A stretch of DNA of 64,000 nt, taken from NCBI GenBank assembly GCA_947479085.1, contig CANJYB010000016.1, positions 1 through 64,000 of the forward strand, in the 5' to 3' direction. The translations under genes and the position numbers were made by a program. The DNA comes from Bacteroidota bacterium. Lineage in GTDB: Bacteria > Bacteroidota > Bacteroidia > 2-12-FULL-35-15. Positions 18,451-26,575 of this stretch are shown one piece after another; position 1 is the stretch's first letter, and every line of letters begins with the position of its first letter. Under the pieces are notes generated by a model. The model did no database searches and was not told the DNA's origin. It saw nothing but the letters and a program-made list of their open reading frames with translations.

Positions 18451-19293
18451 TTAGTGTAAAGTAATGGTATAAACATTTCCATTGATGGTAACTGTTGCCT
18501 GGTTATCGCAGGCTCCGTTTCCAAAATCGATGGTACGGGTTGGCTTACCAGATGGTGTTAGTTCCACTATTCCGCTTACAAACTGGTGACAACTTAATTC
18601 TCTGCGCAATGCTGATGTGATGCTGGCAGTAAATGCATTACCATGTGCGTTGGTTCCGGAAGCGGACCCTGTTACCAGGTAAACATCGTCATTCAAGGTC
18701 GGAGTGCTTTCTCCCTGTATCCACTCGCGGGTGCGGCTTGAAGTCCAGGTTACGGTTCCTCCATTGTTTGCTTTAATAATGGTTCCGTTCACAGTGATAG
18801 AAAAAGTTAAATGCCATGCACTGTTATGACCATTGTTTACTACTGTTTTACTTCCCTGTACTTCATTGTCGTTTACAAAGTAGTTAGTAAAAGTGATGGT
18901 GTGTGTGGAAGCAGAATCGCGGTAGTGGCCTACGTACGAAACATTAATCTGTCCCCTGCGGTATCTTCCATCAACACATAAGCAGTTAGTAGCTCCAAAG
19001 TTAATGGTTAATAAGTGAGGGTTAACAGTAGTATCGTTGTTAACCACAGCGCAGGTACTCAACATTCCTTTTTCGTTTGAATTATAAGAACCCATGTAAG
19101 AAGTAACACTTCCTGAAGCCGCTTCGTCAGCAATGTTTTGTACATCGTTGTAAGTTCCTTCGGCAAGTGCATGATCACCGGCAGCATTGGTGTCGGTGTC
19201 GGTTACATCATCCTGTTTTTTTTTGCAGGAAGAAAACAAAATACCCACAGTAGCTGCTACCATCAGGTAATTAAAGATTTTTTTGTTTTTCAT
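18451..19293 (-). CDS. lipoprotein of unknown function
   Basis: A 280-residue lipoprotein with signal MKNKKIFNYLMVAATVGILF and lipobox FSSC, followed by the usual Lys/Asp-rich tether (KKKQDDVTDTDTN). The mature part is beta-rich, with Thr/Asn-rich strands (HTITFTNYFVNDNEVQGSKTV, GTIIKANNGGTVTWTSSRTREW). Cys pairs occur in ATNCLCVDGR and at C240/C264-like positions near the C-terminus (SCHQFVSGIV, NGACDNQATV), consistent with disulfides. No known domain recognised. Probably outer-membrane or surface anchored. Single gene between a repeat locus and lpdA. Confidence 0.75.
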   Translation of the reverse strand: MKNKKIFNYLMVAATVGILFSSCKKKQDDVTDTDTNAAGDHALAEGTYNDVQNIADEAASGSVTSYMGSYNSNEKGMLSTCAVVNNDTTVNPHLLTINFGATNCLCVDGRYRRGQINVSYVGHYRDSASTHTITFTNYFVNDNEVQGSKTVVNNGHNSAWHLTFSITVNGTIIKANNGGTVTWTSSRTREWIQGESTPTLNDDVYLVTGSASGTNAHGNAFTASITSALRRELSCHQFVSGIVELTPSGKPTRTIDFGNGACDNQATVTINGNVYTITLH

Positions 19294-19421
19294 TTTGTTA
19301 AAGATTAAAGATTAGAAATAAATTTTATTTGCATCTATGACGCTGATGAAAAAGATAAGTTTAATAGTAAGTGAAAATTAATTTACAGAACACGATGAAC
19401 AACCTAAATAATGGTATAAAA

Positions 19422-19454
19422 AAACCTTGAAGGTTTAGAGAACCTTCAAGGTTT
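19422..19454 (-). terminator. palindromic terminator of lpdA (AACCTTGAAGGTT type)
   Basis: AAACCTTGAAGGTT (19422-19435) and AACCTTCAAGGTTT (19441-19454) form a perfect 14-bp stem with a 5-nt loop, and on the minus strand a run of T follows. Each arm is itself nearly palindromic. A second member of this sequence family is at 63458-63490. Confidence 0.85.
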
Positions 19455-19506
19455 GTAAACACAACCAGGAAGGGCTTTTGAGCCCCTTCGGAGGAATAGA
19501 GGAGTA

Positions 19507-20895
19507 TTAAATATGTATCACTTCGCCATAAGCAGCAGCAGCAGCTTCCATAATGGCTTCGCTCATGGTAGGGTGAGGGTGAACTGTTTTGATAAGTTCA
19601 TGTCCTGTAGTTTCCAGTTTGCGGATGGCCACTATTTCTGCAATCATTTCGGTAACGTTGGCACCAATCATGTGCGCACCTAATAATTCACCGTATTTTG
19701 CATCGAAAATCAATTTCACAAATCCATCCTTTGCACCTGCAGCACTGGCTTTTCCGCTGGCAGAAAAAGGAAATTTACCAATCTTTAATTCATAACCGGC
19801 TTCTTTTGCTTTCGCTTCGGTATATCCCACAGAAGCTATCTCCGGCTGACAATAGGTACATCCGGGGATATTATTATAATCTAACGGTTCAGGCGAATGG
19901 CCTGCAATTTTTTCTACACAGATAATTCCTTCGGCACTTGCCACATGGGCTAAGGCCTGCCCGCCCACACAGTCGCCAATGGCATAATAGCCTGGAATGT
20001 TGGTCTGGTAATAAGGATTTGTTAATATTTTTCCTTTGTCGGTAGCAATACCTGTTTCTTCCAGGCCAATGTTTTCAATGTTTGCCTGTATACCCACTGC
20101 TGATAATACTACTTCAGCATCCATCATCTCTTCACCGGCCTTGGTTTTTATTTTCACTTTACATTCAGCACCTTTTGTATCCACACTTTCTACTGAAGAT
20201 TCAAGCATTACATTGATTCCCATTTTTTTAAACGAACGTTCCAGTTGTTTCGAAACCTCCGCATCTTCCACCGGAACAAGGGCAGGAAGGAATTCCACCA
20301 AAGTAACCTTGGTTCCCATGGTAGCATAAAAATAAGCAAACTCACTGCCTATGGCACCTGAACCCACTACTACCATTGTTTTTGGTAATTTAGGCAATAC
20401 CATTGCATCTCGGTAACCTATTATTTTTTTGCCATCAATTGGTAAGTTGGGCAATTGGCGTGAACGCGCACCGGTAGCTATAATAATGTTCTTCGCTTCG
20501 TAAGTAGTTACTTTTTTGTCAGCATCTGTTACGTCTACTTTTTTACCTGCTTTTATTTTAGCAGTACCCGAAATAACATCTATTTTATTTTTCTTCATCA
20601 GGAACTGAACACCTTTGCTCATCCCATCAGCCACATCCCTGCTGCGTTTTACCACTTTTGTAAAATCGGCTTCACCACCTTTAACAGTGATGCCGTAATC
20701 GGCCGCATGATTAAGATATTCGAATACCTGTGCACTTTTTAATAAAGCTTTTGTGGGAATACAGCCCCAGTTAAGACAAATACCTCCAAGGCTTTCGCGC
20801 TCAATCACAGCAGTTTTTAAACCTAATTGTGATGCCCTGATGGCAGCCACATATCCGCCCGGACCACTTCCTACTACTATTAAATCGTAAGTCAT
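19507..20895 (-). CDS. lpdA: dihydrolipoyl dehydrogenase (E3)
   Basis: A 462-residue flavoprotein that reoxidises the lipoyl groups of pyruvate and 2-oxoglutarate dehydrogenases and the glycine cleavage system, using FAD and NAD+. FAD-binding GSGPGG (9-14); redox disulfide Cys40/Cys45 in GGICLNWGCIPTKALL; NAD-binding GSGAIGSEFA near residue 178; second FAD motif YAIGDC near 303; and the C-terminal catalytic HPHPTMSEAIMEA. All key residues are present and the length is normal. A -7-like TACTTTCG lies at 20941-20948 on the minus strand. The gene is monocistronic with its own palindromic terminator; the E1/E2 genes are not in the window. Confidence 0.97.
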   Translation of the reverse strand: MTYDLIVVGSGPGGYVAAIRASQLGLKTAVIERESLGGICLNWGCIPTKALLKSAQVFEYLNHAADYGITVKGGEADFTKVVKRSRDVADGMSKGVQFLMKKNKIDVISGTAKIKAGKKVDVTDADKKVTTYEAKNIIIATGARSRQLPNLPIDGKKIIGYRDAMVLPKLPKTMVVVGSGAIGSEFAYFYATMGTKVTLVEFLPALVPVEDAEVSKQLERSFKKMGINVMLESSVESVDTKGAECKVKIKTKAGEEMMDAEVVLSAVGIQANIENIGLEETGIATDKGKILTNPYYQTNIPGYYAIGDCVGGQALAHVASAEGIICVEKIAGHSPEPLDYNNIPGCTYCQPEIASVGYTEAKAKEAGYELKIGKFPFSASGKASAAGAKDGFVKLIFDAKYGELLGAHMIGANVTEMIAEIVAIRKLETTGHELIKTVHPHPTMSEAIMEAAAAAYGEVIHI

Positions 20896-20940
20896 ATACT
20901 ATGTTTTTTATTTTGAATGGTTAACTCATTTTAAGAGTTG

Positions 20941-20948
20941 CGAAAGTA
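20941..20948 (-). promoter_or_regulatory. -7-like element of lpdA
   Basis: Minus-strand TACTTTCG, one base from TAnnTTTG, with a TTTG 16 nt further upstream. It lies 45 nt before the ATG. Confidence 0.4.
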
Positions 20949-21040
20949 GTAATTTATTTTGTTACAAATATTGAAACTCCCGTATTATGTAAATGGAATT
21001 TGTAAATTCGCAATCTTTTAAACTATAGAACTAAAAATCC

Positions 21041-22789
21041 ATGAAATATATTATTTCTTACAAAAATCCGCATCAGCATTTTATCGATATCGAATTTAAT
21101 GCTGAAAACATTCAGCAGGATGAATTAGTAATTCAGCTTCCGTCATGGAGACCCGGCAGGTATGAGCTGGGCAACTTTGCCAAAAATGTTCAGAAATGGG
21201 CAGCATTTGATGAAGCAGGAAATCCCCTGAATTTTCAAAAAGTAACCAAGGACAGCTGGAAGGTGGAGACCAAAGGCGTATCGCAGGTTCATGTTAAATA
21301 TAATTATTATGCGGTAGATTTGAATGCCGGTTCTACTTACCTGGATACAAATCAACTCTATGTAAACCCTGTTAATTGTTGCGTATATATTCCAGGACGG
21401 ATGGATGGTGTAGTGTTATCAGTTATTGTTCCAGAAGATTATAAAATAGCCATCTCTGCTGCCAATGCCCGTTTTGATGAAGGAACAGGAAAACAATCTT
21501 TTCTGTTGGCAGATTATGATGAATTGTTCGATACACCATTTATAGCCAGCAAAACCCTGCAACATTCAGCATTCGACCTGGGTGAAAACAAATTTCATCT
21601 CTGGTTCCAGGGAGAGTGTAAACCCAACTGGGAAAAGCTGACCATCGATTTCATGAAGTTCTGCAAAGAGCAGGTGGATATTTTTGGTGAGGCCTTTTTT
21701 AAAGAATACCATTTTTTATTTCAAATCCTTCCCACCCGTTTTTATCACGGGGTAGAGCATACAGAATCCACGGTCATTGCGCTTGGTCCCGGGTATAATG
21801 TTATGAAAGGAGACCTTTACGAAGACCTGTTGGGAGTAAGTTGTCATGAACTTTTTCATTCCTGGAATATTAAAACCATTCGCCCCATAGAGATGCAACC
21901 CTATGATTATACAAAGGAAAATTACTCTAAACTGGGCTATGTGTGCGAAGGAATTACTACTTATTACGGAGATTATTTATTGTATCGTTCCGGTGTGTTT
22001 AACCAGGAGCAATATTTTCAGACCTTTAACGAACGCATGCAAAAGCATTTTGACAATCACGGAAGATACAATCTTTCCGTTGCCGATTCCTCTTTTGACA
22101 CTTGGCTGGATGGTTATGTTCCCGGAATTCCCAATCGTAAAACATCTATTTATGACGAGGGAAATTTACTCGCCTTTTGCACCGATATTTTTATTCGGAA
22201 AAATTCAGATAATAAATATTCTCTTGACGATGCGATGCGTTACTTATATAAAGAGTTTGCTCTAAGCGAAAAAGGTTATTCAGACATAGATTATAAAGGA
22301 ATAGTGGAACACTTTGCAAACACCACTTTCGATTTTATTTATAATAACTATATAAATAAAGCGGCTGATTATACTTCCATTCTCAAGGAAGCAATGGAAT
22401 ACATCGGTTGCGAACTTTCAATTGTTTCGGCTTCGAGGTTTCACGAACATGCTTTAGGATTAAAAACACAGGAAATAGGAGGATTTGCAAAAGTAACAGC
22501 AGTCTATCCCGGTTCGGTGGCAGACAATGCAGGAATAGCGGTCAACGATGATATACTTTCTGTAAACAACATGCACGTAAAGGCCGATGGAACAGGAACC
22601 AATTTCAGCGAATGGTGTGCCTATTTTGGCAACAGGCCACTGCAACTTACAGTTTTAAGTAATAGCATAACAAAAGGAATAGAAATTATTCCTCAACCCG
22701 ATTCTTTTTATAAAACAATAACCATTAAAAAACAGGATTCTCCTTCAGAAAATCAAAAAAAGAATTTTGATTTATGGAGTGGAAAATAA
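21041..22789 (+). CDS. M61 family aminopeptidase with PDZ domain
   Basis: A 582-residue zinc peptidase of the glycyl aminopeptidase (M61) family. The N-terminal beta domain (1-150) contains the family pattern QLPSWRPGRYELGNFAKNVQ. The zinc motif HELFHSWNIKTIRP begins at residue 269, with the third-ligand region GYVCEGITTYYGDY about 35 residues on. A C-terminal PDZ domain (about 480-555, GFAKVTAVYPGSVADNAGIAVNDDILSV) would bind peptide ends. Length and domain order are normal for the family. No signal peptide is visible, so it is probably cytoplasmic here. A -7-like TAAATTCG is at 21003-21010. Divergent from lpdA. Confidence 0.93.
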   Translation: MKYIISYKNPHQHFIDIEFNAENIQQDELVIQLPSWRPGRYELGNFAKNVQKWAAFDEAGNPLNFQKVTKDSWKVETKGVSQVHVKYNYYAVDLNAGSTYLDTNQLYVNPVNCCVYIPGRMDGVVLSVIVPEDYKIAISAANARFDEGTGKQSFLLADYDELFDTPFIASKTLQHSAFDLGENKFHLWFQGECKPNWEKLTIDFMKFCKEQVDIFGEAFFKEYHFLFQILPTRFYHGVEHTESTVIALGPGYNVMKGDLYEDLLGVSCHELFHSWNIKTIRPIEMQPYDYTKENYSKLGYVCEGITTYYGDYLLYRSGVFNQEQYFQTFNERMQKHFDNHGRYNLSVADSSFDTWLDGYVPGIPNRKTSIYDEGNLLAFCTDIFIRKNSDNKYSLDDAMRYLYKEFALSEKGYSDIDYKGIVEHFANTTFDFIYNNYINKAADYTSILKEAMEYIGCELSIVSASRFHEHALGLKTQEIGGFAKVTAVYPGSVADNAGIAVNDDILSVNNMHVKADGTGTNFSEWCAYFGNRPLQLTVLSNSITKGIEIIPQPDSFYKTITIKKQDSPSENQKKNFDLWSGK

Positions 22790-22797
22790 ATTTTCCC

Positions 22798-22834
22798 AAC
22801 ACCCAGTCAGGCATTGAAACCCTGACAGGTTGTT
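22798..22834. repeat. degenerate copy of the CCCTGTCAGGG palindrome
   Basis: CAGTCAGG and CCTGACAG arms with a central GAAACC, a worn member of the family also at 35295-35327, 47795-47826 and 59695-59727. It follows the M61 stop codon. Confidence 0.6.
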
Positions 22835-22981
22835 GCTTTTAAAGTAACCTCTCTAATTGTTTTAAAAATACTCATAAAAATTGTTAATAAGTTTTATTCT
22901 GAAAAAGTTTTTCGACTAACTATTTTAAGTTATTTAGCACCATAAATAACTAAAATCAATTTTTAACTAAAACTCTAAAAC

Positions 22982-23464
22982 ATGGAACAAACAAACACAG
23001 ACGCTGGTATGCCAGCAAAAAGACCAACCTTTTTAACAGTATTATGCATCCTTACATTTGTGGGTGTTGCAATTTCATTAATTGGTGGAATTATGAATTA
23101 TTTTGCCTATTCAGCATTAGCCGCCACAGGTGATATGTTTGGCGGAATGAAAACCGATGCAGGTCAGGACATGAACAATGCAATGAATTCTATGGCAAGT
23201 GCATTAGGAATGGATTACGGAAAAATGGCAATGGTTGCTATGATTCAGGCATTATTAAACATCCCTATCTTAATAGGAGCTATTATGATGTGGAAACAAA
23301 AGAAAATGGGTTTCTGGGTGTATGCTATTTTCGAAATTATCCAACCAATTTTACCATTAGTAATGGGTCTTGGTTTATTAGGAGGTGTTATGGCTACTGT
23401 AGGATTAATTTTCTCTATCCTTTTTATCATTCTTTATGGTGTAAATTTAAAACACATGAAATAA
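22982..23464 (+). CDS. small four-helix membrane protein (paralogue of 24066 gene)
   Basis: A 160-residue membrane protein of unknown function. A short polar N-terminus leads to PTFLTVLCILTFVGVAISLIGGIM, the first membrane helix. A soluble loop rich in Met (MFGGMKTDAGQDMNNAMNSMAS) follows, then three further helices (about residues 80-100, 108-130, 132-155), ending YGVNLKHMK. The 24066 protein shares this opening (PKFLKVLCILSF), layout and ending (YGLNFKHLK), so the two are paralogues. It has its own terminator. Role unknown. Confidence 0.75.
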   Translation: MEQTNTDAGMPAKRPTFLTVLCILTFVGVAISLIGGIMNYFAYSALAATGDMFGGMKTDAGQDMNNAMNSMASALGMDYGKMAMVAMIQALLNIPILIGAIMMWKQKKMGFWVYAIFEIIQPILPLVMGLGLLGGVMATVGLIFSILFIILYGVNLKHMK

Positions 23465-23484
23465 GTAAAACATACTTTATACTT

Positions 23485-23516
23485 AAAAATCCTTCCTTGA
23501 AAAAGGAGGGATTTTT
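23485..23516 (+). terminator. terminator after 22982 gene
   Basis: AAAAATCCTTCCTT (23485-23498) pairs with AAGGAGGGATTTTT (23503-23516), one mismatch, 4-nt loop, T run. Confidence 0.88.
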
Positions 23517-23576
23517 ATTTTTATAACAGTATATTTGTAAAAATTATAAATAGTAGTTACCTCTTAAATATATAAA

Positions 23577-24056
23577 ATGATAAACTCAGTATTACTACGT
23601 TATGGCGACTATGGCAGCGATGCAGCTGCAGGAACTTTTTTGGGCATGGGCATATTAATGATAATTATACTTGCTATTGCCATTGGATTAATTCCACAGA
23701 TATTGTACCTGCTTACCTTACAAAACACTTTAAAAGAAGTAAGCCCCGAAAACCAGCAAATGCCTCCCGGAAATGTATGGCTCAATCTTATTCCCTTGTT
23801 CGGTTTGGTTTGGCAATTTATAATAGTTAACCGAATGGCAGATTCTTTAAAAGCTGAATTTGCAAAACGAAATGTACAGGTAGATGAAGTTCGCCCCGGA
23901 TATAGCATCGGTATCACCTATTGTATTTTACTATGTTGCTCAGTAGTACCCATTTTAGGAGTCCTGGCGGCCCTAGGCGGCATAGTTTGTTGGATAATTT
24001 ACTGGGTAAAAATAGCAGGCTACAAAACCAAACTTCAACAAACCAAACCAATCTAA
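23577..24056 (+). CDS. membrane protein with LYLLTLQNTLKEVSPEN motif
   Basis: A 159-residue membrane protein. It has a first helix (about 22-48), the conserved segment LYLLTLQNTLKEVSPENQQMPPGNVWLNLIPLFGLVWQFIIVNRMADSLKAEF (residues 46-98), which I recognise as recurrent in Bacteroidota hypothetical proteins, and two C-terminal helices (about 110-148). The conserved loop is rich in Asn and Pro and may face the cytoplasm. The 24066 gene begins 9 nt after its stop codon, so the two are translationally close. Function unknown. Confidence 0.75.
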   Translation: MINSVLLRYGDYGSDAAAGTFLGMGILMIIILAIAIGLIPQILYLLTLQNTLKEVSPENQQMPPGNVWLNLIPLFGLVWQFIIVNRMADSLKAEFAKRNVQVDEVRPGYSIGITYCILLCCSVVPILGVLAALGGIVCWIIYWVKIAGYKTKLQQTKPI

Positions 24057-24065
24057 ACAAATACT

Positions 24066-24581
24066 ATGGAAGCAACTACATTAGAATTATCTGAAACCAA
24101 TCAAATGCCTAAATTTTTAAAGGTATTGTGCATATTAAGTTTTATAATGTGCGGCATCATGTTGCTCTTTGCATTAATAGGCCTCAAAAACCTGTTTATG
24201 ACCCCCGAAGAAATCCTCGGGATGAACCCTTACATGCAAACCATGCAGGATAATAATCCGGAAGCCTACCAAGCCATGCTGGACAGTATGCAGTATAAAA
24301 ATGTCAGTGCCATTCTTGGTGTTATTATGCCAATAATATCATTATTCGGAGTTATATTTATGTGGAAAAGAAAAAAATCAGGTTTCTACATTTATCTTGT
24401 TGGGGAATTTTTACCGTATCTGACTATTTTTTTAACAAACGGACTGGCTACCATGTATGCTGCCACCAGTCAGATGGGAGAAAACGGAACGATGGCCATC
24501 AATATTTTTATTGGAATGGTCATTTTCTTTGATTTACTGTTTGTAGTTTTATATGGCTTAAATTTTAAGCACTTGAAATAA
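24066..24581 (+). CDS. small four-helix membrane protein (paralogue of 22982 gene)
   Basis: A 171-residue membrane protein resembling the 22982 product: polar N-terminus, PKFLKVLCILSFIMCGIMLLF helix, Met- and Asn-rich loop (MTPEEILGMNPYMQTMQDNNPEAYQAMLDSMQ), a helix ending in FMWKRKKSGFYIYLVGE (MMWKQKKMGFWVYAIFE in the paralogue), and the ending YGLNFKHLK. Only 9 nt separate it from the preceding gene, so they probably share an mRNA that ends at the terminator at 24603-24640. Function unknown. Confidence 0.75.
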   Translation: MEATTLELSETNQMPKFLKVLCILSFIMCGIMLLFALIGLKNLFMTPEEILGMNPYMQTMQDNNPEAYQAMLDSMQYKNVSAILGVIMPIISLFGVIFMWKRKKSGFYIYLVGEFLPYLTIFLTNGLATMYAATSQMGENGTMAINIFIGMVIFFDLLFVVLYGLNFKHLK

Positions 24582-24602
24582 AAAGGAATTTTACATTTCC
24601 AT

Positions 24603-24640
24603 AAAAATCCCGCTTTTTCTCACATAAGGGCGGGATTTTT
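24603..24640 (+). terminator. terminator after small membrane protein genes
   Basis: AAAAATCCCGC (24603-24613) pairs with GCGGGATTTTT (24630-24640), a perfect 11-bp stem with T run. Confidence 0.9.
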
Positions 24641-24935
24641 AGTTACTACTAATAATAATACATCACCTTAATAATACTTTCTTAACTTTTTCCCTTTTTT
24701 GAGATACCTCCCAAATCTCCCTTTTTCCATCCTGGGACAGGCTTGGTATAAGGTTGGTATAAGGTTGGTGTAAGGCTGGTAAACTCCAGAGTTTGGTTTA
24801 TTGTAAATGTCACTGATAAAGCCTAGACAGTATTAATAAAAAATAAAAACCTCCGGACTTAATTAAATTTCTCCCTTTGTGTATCTTTCAGCACTTATCT
24901 CCGTTACATATACGTAACCGGTTTAATTAAGCCTT
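24641..24935. other. gap with a short 12-bp tandem repeat
   Basis: At 24741-24781 the 12-bp unit (T/C)TGGTATAAGG(T/C) is repeated about three and a half times with one substitution. Otherwise AT-rich, with no supported gene and no convincing promoter for the sigma factor gene. Confidence 0.55.
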
Positions 24936-25472
24936 ATGCTTAAAGAAAAAGAACAGCAACTAATAGAACAGTCGAAAGCAAACCCGCAGTGTTTTGAACC
25001 ACTGTATGTAAAGTACTATGAACCGGTTATTAAGTTTATTTATAAACGCATAGAATCTTTTGATGATTGTAAGGAAGTAACTGCCCGGGTATTTACCAGG
25101 GCACTTACAAACATTAATAAATACAAAGACTTTGGGCTTCCATTTTCCAGTTGGCTATATCGGATTTCAATTAATGAGATTACCCAGTTTTACAGAGATT
25201 CCGGCAAAACCAGGGCAATTAGTTTAGATGAAAAAGCAATAAGAAATATGGCGCAGGAAACAGAAACCGACAAAAAGGAACTGGTTGCTCACTTAAAGAT
25301 GGCTCTTAATCACCTCACCGAAGATGACCTCTTGCTTATTGAACTCAGGTATTTCGAGGAAAGACCGTTTACTGAAGTGGGTAGTATTTTGGGAATAACA
25401 GAAAACAATGCCAAGGTAAAAACATACCGGGTATTAGATAAGTTGAGGAGTATTTATAATAAAATGGATTAA
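24936..25472 (+). CDS. ECF-type RNA polymerase sigma factor
   Basis: A 178-residue sigma-70 family factor without region 1.1 or 3. Region 2 spans about residues 14-85: FEPLYVKYYEPVIKFIYKRI, DCKEVTARVFTRALTNINKY and FSSWLYRISINEITQFYR. Region 4 spans about 113-168: LNHLTEDDLLLIELRYFEERPFTEVGSILGITENNAKVKTYRVLDKL, a helix-turn-helix. It would direct transcription of a small regulon. The next two genes, a single-pass membrane protein and an outer membrane barrel, read in the same direction; the first lies 34 nt downstream and is the likely regulator. Confidence 0.93.
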   Translation: MLKEKEQQLIEQSKANPQCFEPLYVKYYEPVIKFIYKRIESFDDCKEVTARVFTRALTNINKYKDFGLPFSSWLYRISINEITQFYRDSGKTRAISLDEKAIRNMAQETETDKKELVAHLKMALNHLTEDDLLLIELRYFEERPFTEVGSILGITENNAKVKTYRVLDKLRSIYNKMD

Positions 25473-25506
25473 ATAAGTTTAAGAAGATTATTAACTGATA
25501 AAAAAA

Positions 25507-26451
25507 ATGAAGAACTATAAACTACTGGAATCCCGTCCGGAACTAACCAGTGAACAGCTAAGGCAAGGAATGGATTTTAATAAGATTCAGATAAAAGCTG
25601 CACTTGCAAAGAAAGCTATTGTTAAAGCATTGTTTATTAAAGGCATTGCAGGTATTGCAATAATTGCTTCAGGTATTTTTATTTATTCAGAGATAAGCCA
25701 TTCAGTATTAAATAAAGCAGCATTAAAGCCGGAAGATTCCGTTATTCAATCTCCTATGATTATAAAGGAATCATTGGTAAATACTAAAAAAGCAACTGCT
25801 GAAACTCCTGAACAAAATAAGAATGAAGACAAAAAGAGTGCAGCCTTAACCCAATCTATTAAGAATTACCCTCCGGATTCTGTTAAATCAGATGAAGGTG
25901 TAACTAAAATAAATCCAGTAACACCTGGTGATAAAGAACCTTCGGAAGTCAGTGCGACTCCTATTGTTGATTCAACTGTTACACGCCCTGAAGCACCATT
26001 AAAATCAAGACAATCATCAACCGTTACCAGGGTAAAATCCTGCAAAATATGGAATACAACTAATGTCTGCAACCTTCCTAAAACAGCTAAGTTCGTTTAT
26101 TCAATGGATTGCAATGTGGAAGATTTTGATTACCGAGATTGCCAGTCTGTAAACCAGTTGGGTAATTTTACTATTGTTTGGCTTACTGTGGCTTCCAATG
26201 GGAAGTCAACTTTTCAAATAGAAAACCAATTGAAGAATATTAACTTGGTGAAAGCGCATAGAAATAAAGTGTCATCTCCTTTGATGATAGGAGTGAACAG
26301 AGATAGCCAGTTTTTAGGTGCAAATTTAAAAGCAAAGAAACTGGTGGCTCATTTTGATAAACAAATGGACTTTTTCCTTTTCTTTAAAGATGCCAAAGAA
26401 GGAGACAAAATTATTATCAAAAATTTTATAGAAGCGCTGATTGAGAAGTAG
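25507..26451 (+). CDS. single-pass membrane protein, putative anti-sigma-like regulator
   Basis: A 314-residue protein. A ~40-residue cytoplasmic segment (MKNYKLLESRPELTSEQLRQ onward) precedes one membrane helix (about 45-62, ALFIKGIAGIAIIASGIFIY). A long Pro/Ser/Thr/Lys-rich periplasmic linker runs to about residue 175. A compact C-terminal domain with four Cys (CKIWNTTNVCNLP, DCNVEDFDYRDC) is probably disulfide-bonded. The N-out topology and position directly after an ECF sigma gene fit an anti-sigma factor, but I see no zinc-binding ZAS motif, so this is inference from context. The linker resembles those that span the periplasm to the outer membrane. Confidence 0.6.
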   Translation: MKNYKLLESRPELTSEQLRQGMDFNKIQIKAALAKKAIVKALFIKGIAGIAIIASGIFIYSEISHSVLNKAALKPEDSVIQSPMIIKESLVNTKKATAETPEQNKNEDKKSAALTQSIKNYPPDSVKSDEGVTKINPVTPGDKEPSEVSATPIVDSTVTRPEAPLKSRQSSTVTRVKSCKIWNTTNVCNLPKTAKFVYSMDCNVEDFDYRDCQSVNQLGNFTIVWLTVASNGKSTFQIENQLKNINLVKAHRNKVSSPLMIGVNRDSQFLGANLKAKKLVAHFDKQMDFFLFFKDAKEGDKIIIKNFIEALIEK

Positions 26452-26575
26452 CGCTAGAATCTAAATCACCTATTCATATAAATTTTGATTTGAAAAAAGA
26501 TAACTTTTTTCAGTGGAATTGTATTGCCTTTTTTATACTAAACCAGAATAATAAATCATTTTGATGTTAACTACT

